From contig CAYRWY010000232.1 in assembly GCA_964427955.1 (NCBI GenBank), positions 1-9,134 on the forward strand: a stretch of DNA of 9,134 bases. Direction: 5' to 3'. This DNA comes from JACRBK01 sp964427955 (GTDB lineage Bacteria; Chloroflexota; Anaerolineae; Aggregatilineales; Aggregatilineaceae). Position numbers and translations under genes: made by a program. Position 1 is the stretch's first letter; each line of letters begins with the position of its first letter. Below the pieces are notes generated by a model. That model was given only the letters and a program-made list of their open reading frames with translations. It did not search any database and was not told the DNA's origin. Shown one piece after another: positions 6,325 through 9,134 of the stretch.

Positions 6325-7458
6325 ATGTTTCCTATGAAGATCGAAGATCAATTTGCCGCCTCTCTGGGTCGTACCCACGCCGTGATCGTCGGGCGCGGGA
6401 CGACCGCGCTGTGGCTGGCGCTGCGCGCGATCCGGCGGCGCGACGGTCCCGGCGAGGTCATCCTCCCCGATCTGCTGTGCCCGGTGGCGCTGGATGGCGT
6501 GCTGCTGGCCGGATTCACGCCGATCTTCGCGGACGTGCTGCCCGGTCGCTATACCCTCTCTCCCGCCAGCGTCGCCCGGCACGTCACCCCTCGCACCCGC
6601 GCGGTGCTCGTCGCGCACCTGTACGGCCACATCGCCGATCTGGACGCGATCCGGCGGGCCGCGCCGGGCATTCCGATCATCGAGGATGCCGTACAGGGCT
6701 TTGGCGGATCGTACCAGGGTCGCCCGGTGGGATCGCTGGGCGATTTTTCGTTCATCAGCTTCGACCGCTACAAGATGATCGGCGGGCGGGGCGGGGTGCT
6801 GTTCTTCGAGGACGGCGCGCTGTGGGACGGGATCGCGGCGGAGGCGCGCGAGCTGGATGATCTGCTAACCCCTATCCCCAGCCCTTCCCCCGCAGGCGGA
6901 GGAAGGGAGCAAGATGCAGTAAGTCCCTCTCCGCTTGCGGGGAGGGATGTAGGGTGGGGTCTGGCGGCGCTCCTACCCCCCACCGCGGCGGCGGGCTATG
7001 CGGCCCAACTGGGCGCGCGGGCACCGTCGCTGCTGCGCGGCTTCGATCCGTCGCCCGCCAACCTGGATCGCATCCGGGCCGACCGGGAGACGCTGAGCGC
7101 GCGGCGGGACTATCGCAACGCCCACGCGCACGAACTGGCGGCGCGGCTGGCTGGGTTACCGCTGGCCCTGCCGGACCTGCGGGCCGGGGATGCGCTGTGG
7201 TGCTATACGATCCTGACGCCGACGGCGGCACTGGCCCGGCGTGTGGTGCACGGGCTGCGGCAGGCCGGGCTGCCCTGGTCCACGCTCTATGCCCCGCTCA
7301 GCAGCTTTTTCGGGCGGGACGGCGGTGCCTCTTGGACGGCGGGCCGCCTCGTCAACCTGTGGATCGACGAGTCCGCGGGGCCGGACGTCGTCGCCCGCAC
7401 GGCGCGAGCGGTCGCGGGAACTTGTTCTACCTTGGGAAGAAACGACCTCGAAAGGTGA
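6325..7458 (+). CDS. DegT/DnrJ/EryC1/StrS-like PLP-dependent aminotransferase with in-frame insertion
   Basis: This 377-residue protein resembles the DegT/StrS aminotransferases, which usually transfer an amino group to nucleotide-linked keto-sugars for surface glycans or natural products. Fold-type-I marks are visible: the phosphate-binding GRGTTALWLAL (23-33), ILPDLLCP (46-53), VLVAHLYGHIADLDAI (94-109), IIEDAVQGFGGSYQGRPVGS (118-137) with D121, and FSFISFDRYKMIGGRGG, where K150 should be the PLP-binding lysine. The R-Y-K and G-R-G-G surround differs from the usual S-F-x-x-x-K-x-x-x-x-G-E, so it is an outlier and its substrate is open. Residues about 181-212 (LTPIPSPSPAGGGR to DVGWG) come from a repeat insertion. 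No Shine-Dalgarno is seen before the ATG at 6325 or the alternative at 6334. The stop overlaps the Shine-Dalgarno of the following propeller gene. Confidence 0.82.
   Translation: MFPMKIEDQFAASLGRTHAVIVGRGTTALWLALRAIRRRDGPGEVILPDLLCPVALDGVLLAGFTPIFADVLPGRYTLSPASVARHVTPRTRAVLVAHLYGHIADLDAIRRAAPGIPIIEDAVQGFGGSYQGRPVGSLGDFSFISFDRYKMIGGRGGVLFFEDGALWDGIAAEARELDDLLTPIPSPSPAGGGREQDAVSPSPLAGRDVGWGLAALLPPTAAAGYAAQLGARAPSLLRGFDPSPANLDRIRADRETLSARRDYRNAHAHELAARLAGLPLALPDLRAGDALWCYTILTPTAALARRVVHGLRQAGLPWSTLYAPLSSFFGRDGGASWTAGRLVNLWIDESAGPDVVARTARAVAGTCSTLGRNDLER
6866..6960 (+). repeat. Double-hairpin element inserted in frame in the aminotransferase gene
   Basis: Two hairpins lie 16 bases apart: 6882-6907 (CCCTTCCCCCGC pairing with GCGGAGGAAGGG, one A-C mismatch) and 6924-6947 (TCCCTCTCCG pairing with CGGGGAGGGA, one G-T pair). 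The outer ends are an imperfect inverted repeat (ACCCCTATCCC on the left, GTAGGGTGGGGT on the right). The right end, ATGTAGGGTGGGG, resembles ATGTGGAGGGTGAGG at the right end of the ppc element, so both appear to belong to one family. The encoded stretch, about 32 residues, is rich in Pro, Ser and Gly and breaks an otherwise ordinary fold-type-I sequence. The exact ends are uncertain by several bases. Confidence 0.7.
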
Positions 7459-7459
7459 G
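7452..7459 (+). promoter_or_regulatory. Shine-Dalgarno overlapping the aminotransferase stop
   Basis: AAGGTGAG ends three bases before the ATG at 7463 and contains the TGA stop of the aminotransferase gene (7456-7458). This fixes the start of the propeller gene and suggests translational coupling of the two. Confidence 0.6.
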
Positions 7460-7462
7460 TCT

Positions 7463-8722
7463 ATGAAAACGAAATCGATGGCCCTGATGCTAGCGATAGC
7501 CCTGATCGTGGGCGGGATGGCGTCCACGCACGCCGCGCCGCCGTCGCAGCTTCCGCCGCTGCCCGCTGATCTGCTGTTTACCACGACCTTCGCGGAGTAT
7601 GGCGATTATCCACGCAATGTGATCATGCGGGTCGATGCCGAGACCGCAGAGCTATCTACGTTCTATGTGGACCAGGATGCCGATGAGTTAGCGCCTCTCA
7701 GTTGGTCTCCGCAAGGCAATTTACTGGCGGTATATCGAATACTGCCACCCATTGACGAAGCGTTCACCTTGTTTCCACGTCAATTGTGTATCCTGGATCG
7801 TACCGGCGTGTTGCAGCGATGTCTGGATGACAGTCCGCCGATGCACTATGCAGGAGGGATTCTTCAAGATTGGCAACACTACTTTCCAGTGGTTTGGGGC
7901 ACAGATGGGCAAAGCATTTACTTCGAGACGGAGTATCCAAACGAGGGCAGTGATAGCGGCTATGGGCGGCGTATCGTCGAAGCCAGTGTGGTCACGGGCG
8001 AAACGCTGCGAGTTCTCTACGATTATCCAGAGCCATATCCGGTGACACTTTCGCCTGACTTGAATCATCTTGTCGTAGGGTTTAAGCGCGAATACCTGGG
8101 CGAAGGTAATCCTACGTTCCTCTATGATCTGACTACTGGCGAGCAGATTGACCCATCAGGTCTGGTGCCTGACCTCACCGGGATGTTTTGGACCTGTTTG
8201 CCCTTTTCGCCCGGCGGTCGGTATATTGCGGCGCTAGTCGGTTACATCGTGTTCGAGTATGTGCCGGATTTTGAGCTTCCGGCGGGCGAGGCGAATATGC
8301 GTGGCGACTTGATTCTGCTTCTGGATTCCCAGGGTATCGCTCAGCATATTGTTGGAAAACCGGAAGGGTCGCCCGCGACGATTTGGGGACATTACTGTCC
8401 CAGTTGGCAGCCGGATGAACAGGCGATTGTCTTCCTCGCCTACGATAATCAGGAGCGGGATTACATCCGACGTTATACCCTGGCCGATCAGCAGACCACC
8501 ACACTGTACGAGTTCAATTCCCGGCCAGAAAGTGAACGATATGCCTATGCGCCGTTGGTTCCTTCGCCGGACGGTACCTATCTGGCCTTTACGGTGTCTA
8601 CTGAGCGCGGCTGGAAACGCCATGTCGCGGTGCTGTACCCCGACGGCGAGATCCGGCGCATTTCGTCCCTGTACCGGTTCGGGTTATTTCCGCTGTGGGT
8701 GCCGCCGCTCACTCCCCCCTGA
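7463..8722 (+). CDS. Secreted TolB-like/WD40-like beta-propeller protein
   Basis: This 419-residue protein starts with a Sec signal peptide: MKTKSMALMLAIALIVGG followed by a likely cleavage near THA-AP (about residue 24). The mature part has repeated blade motifs of the PD40/TolB kind: LSWSPQGNLLAVY, VVWGTDGQSIYFETE, VTLSPDLNHLVVGF, FSPGGRYIAALVG, PSWQPDEQAIVFLAYD and VPSPDGTYLAFTVS. It should lie outside the cytoplasmic membrane and act by binding; no catalytic motif is seen and the ligand is unknown. The frame is also open upstream of 7463, but that part is a shadow of the aminotransferase. The start is set by the AAGGTGAG and the signal peptide. From about 7580 the base composition drops clearly: 7681-7740 has 30 G+C in 60 bases against 45 in 60 at 3061-3120. 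Its last 14 bases overlap the convergent gene on the other strand. Confidence 0.85.
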   Translation: MKTKSMALMLAIALIVGGMASTHAAPPSQLPPLPADLLFTTTFAEYGDYPRNVIMRVDAETAELSTFYVDQDADELAPLSWSPQGNLLAVYRILPPIDEAFTLFPRQLCILDRTGVLQRCLDDSPPMHYAGGILQDWQHYFPVVWGTDGQSIYFETEYPNEGSDSGYGRRIVEASVVTGETLRVLYDYPEPYPVTLSPDLNHLVVGFKREYLGEGNPTFLYDLTTGEQIDPSGLVPDLTGMFWTCLPFSPGGRYIAALVGYIVFEYVPDFELPAGEANMRGDLILLLDSQGIAQHIVGKPEGSPATIWGHYCPSWQPDEQAIVFLAYDNQERDYIRRYTLADQQTTTLYEFNSRPESERYAYAPLVPSPDGTYLAFTVSTERGWKRHVAVLYPDGEIRRISSLYRFGLFPLWVPPLTPP

Positions 8723-9134
8723 GATACCCCAGCGCCTCGTCGCGCTCGCCATCCATCACGATCTCCAACAGCCGCCCGTCGCAGCAGGCCGCCACGTCGA
8801 TCACGTGGATCACGTCGCTCAGGTCGGCATCGTCCGGTAGCAGCTCGGCCAGCACGTTCGGCGCGCGGTCGAAGAAGCTGCAATTGAAGGTCACGTTCGG
8901 GTCTTCGGGGAACAGCGCCAGCGGGAAAATGCGCGTCTCGACCAAATCCTGGAAGAAGTGCGTCCCGTAGGCCATTTCGGGCGTGCCGCCGCCGTCCGAA
9001 TACGCGATCTCGATCAGCGCGCGGCTGTTGTAGATGTCGGCATAACTCACCTTGACGCCCAGGTTGATGTCGGATGTACCCCAGCGGCCTGGCCCCATCA
9101 GGATGAAGACCTCGTTTTTCAGCCGGTCGTTGAT
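8709..9134 (-). CDS. PEP/pyruvate-binding domain protein, C-terminal part (5' end outside window)
   Basis: The visible 141 residues run from the window edge to the TGA at 8711-8709. They begin INDRLKNEVFILMGPGRWG and include GTSDINLGVKVSYADIYNSR, GTHFFQDLVETRIFPLALFP and a C-terminus rich in acidic residues. The G-P-G-R-W-G-T/S-S/T-D and G-T-H-F-F-Q-D/N-L motifs are those I know from the C-terminal region of large bacterial proteins annotated as PEP/pyruvate-binding-domain or PEP-synthase-like. The nucleotide-binding and phosphohistidine domains, if present, would be further upstream and are not visible. The internal methionine at 9098 is not a real start, since the conserved sequence continues through it to the edge. 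Whether it acts on PEP is unproven. It is transcribed towards the propeller gene and overlaps its end by 14 bases. Confidence 0.72.
   Translation of the reverse strand: MNDRLKNEVFILMGPGRWGTSDINLGVKVSYADIYNSRALIEIAYSDGGGTPEMAYGTHFFQDLVETRIFPLALFPEDPNVTFNCSFFDRAPNVLAELLPDDADLSDVIHVIDVAACCDGRLLEIVMDGERDEALGYLRGE

Noticed and set aside
8578..8883. Minus-strand frame of 101 residues across the convergent junction
   Set aside because: It is Arg/Gly/Ala-rich and out of frame with both supported genes.

Overview
The window is high-GC bacterial DNA with eight coding stretches on both strands and one 100-N scaffold gap (5269-5368). The mix of WD40/TolB-type exported beta-propellers, a Wzx/WecG/GT4 polysaccharide cluster and GC-rich palindromic repeats inside genes suggests a Chloroflexota (Anaerolineae-like) draft or metagenome scaffold. 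The lineage is an inference from gene style, not proven by any marker here.

Left part (1-2428, minus strand): a compact exopolysaccharide operon read from right to left. A WecG/TagA-type GT26 glycosyltransferase is followed by a GT4 glycosyltransferase and then a reading frame that starts as a Wzx-type flippase. Both gene junctions are 4-base ATGA overlaps. After about 92 residues the flippase frame switches, still in frame, into an internal part of GDP-L-fucose synthase (Fcl) and runs off the window edge. Such a chimera is not a normal gene: it is either a deletion product or a misassembly.

Middle (2546-5268, plus strand): phosphoenolpyruvate carboxylase, transcribed divergently from the polysaccharide operon across a 117-bp spacer. 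It is complete except for roughly its last 25-30 residues, which fall in the N gap. It carries an in-frame palindromic insertion of about 110-118 bp in a variable loop.

Right part (5369-8722, plus strand): a seven-repeat WD40 protein lacking its start, a DegT/StrS-like PLP aminotransferase, and a secreted TolB-like propeller protein of lower GC. The last two are coupled (4-nt spacing, Shine-Dalgarno overlapping the stop). The aminotransferase carries a second in-frame double-hairpin insertion, and a 24-bp perfect palindrome lies just upstream of it. The window closes with the C-terminus of a PEP/pyruvate-binding-domain protein on the minus strand, overlapping the propeller gene tail-to-tail by 14 bp.

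The two most unusual observations are the Wzx-Fcl in-frame chimera at the left edge and a small family of palindromic repeats that has entered two enzyme genes without breaking their frames.
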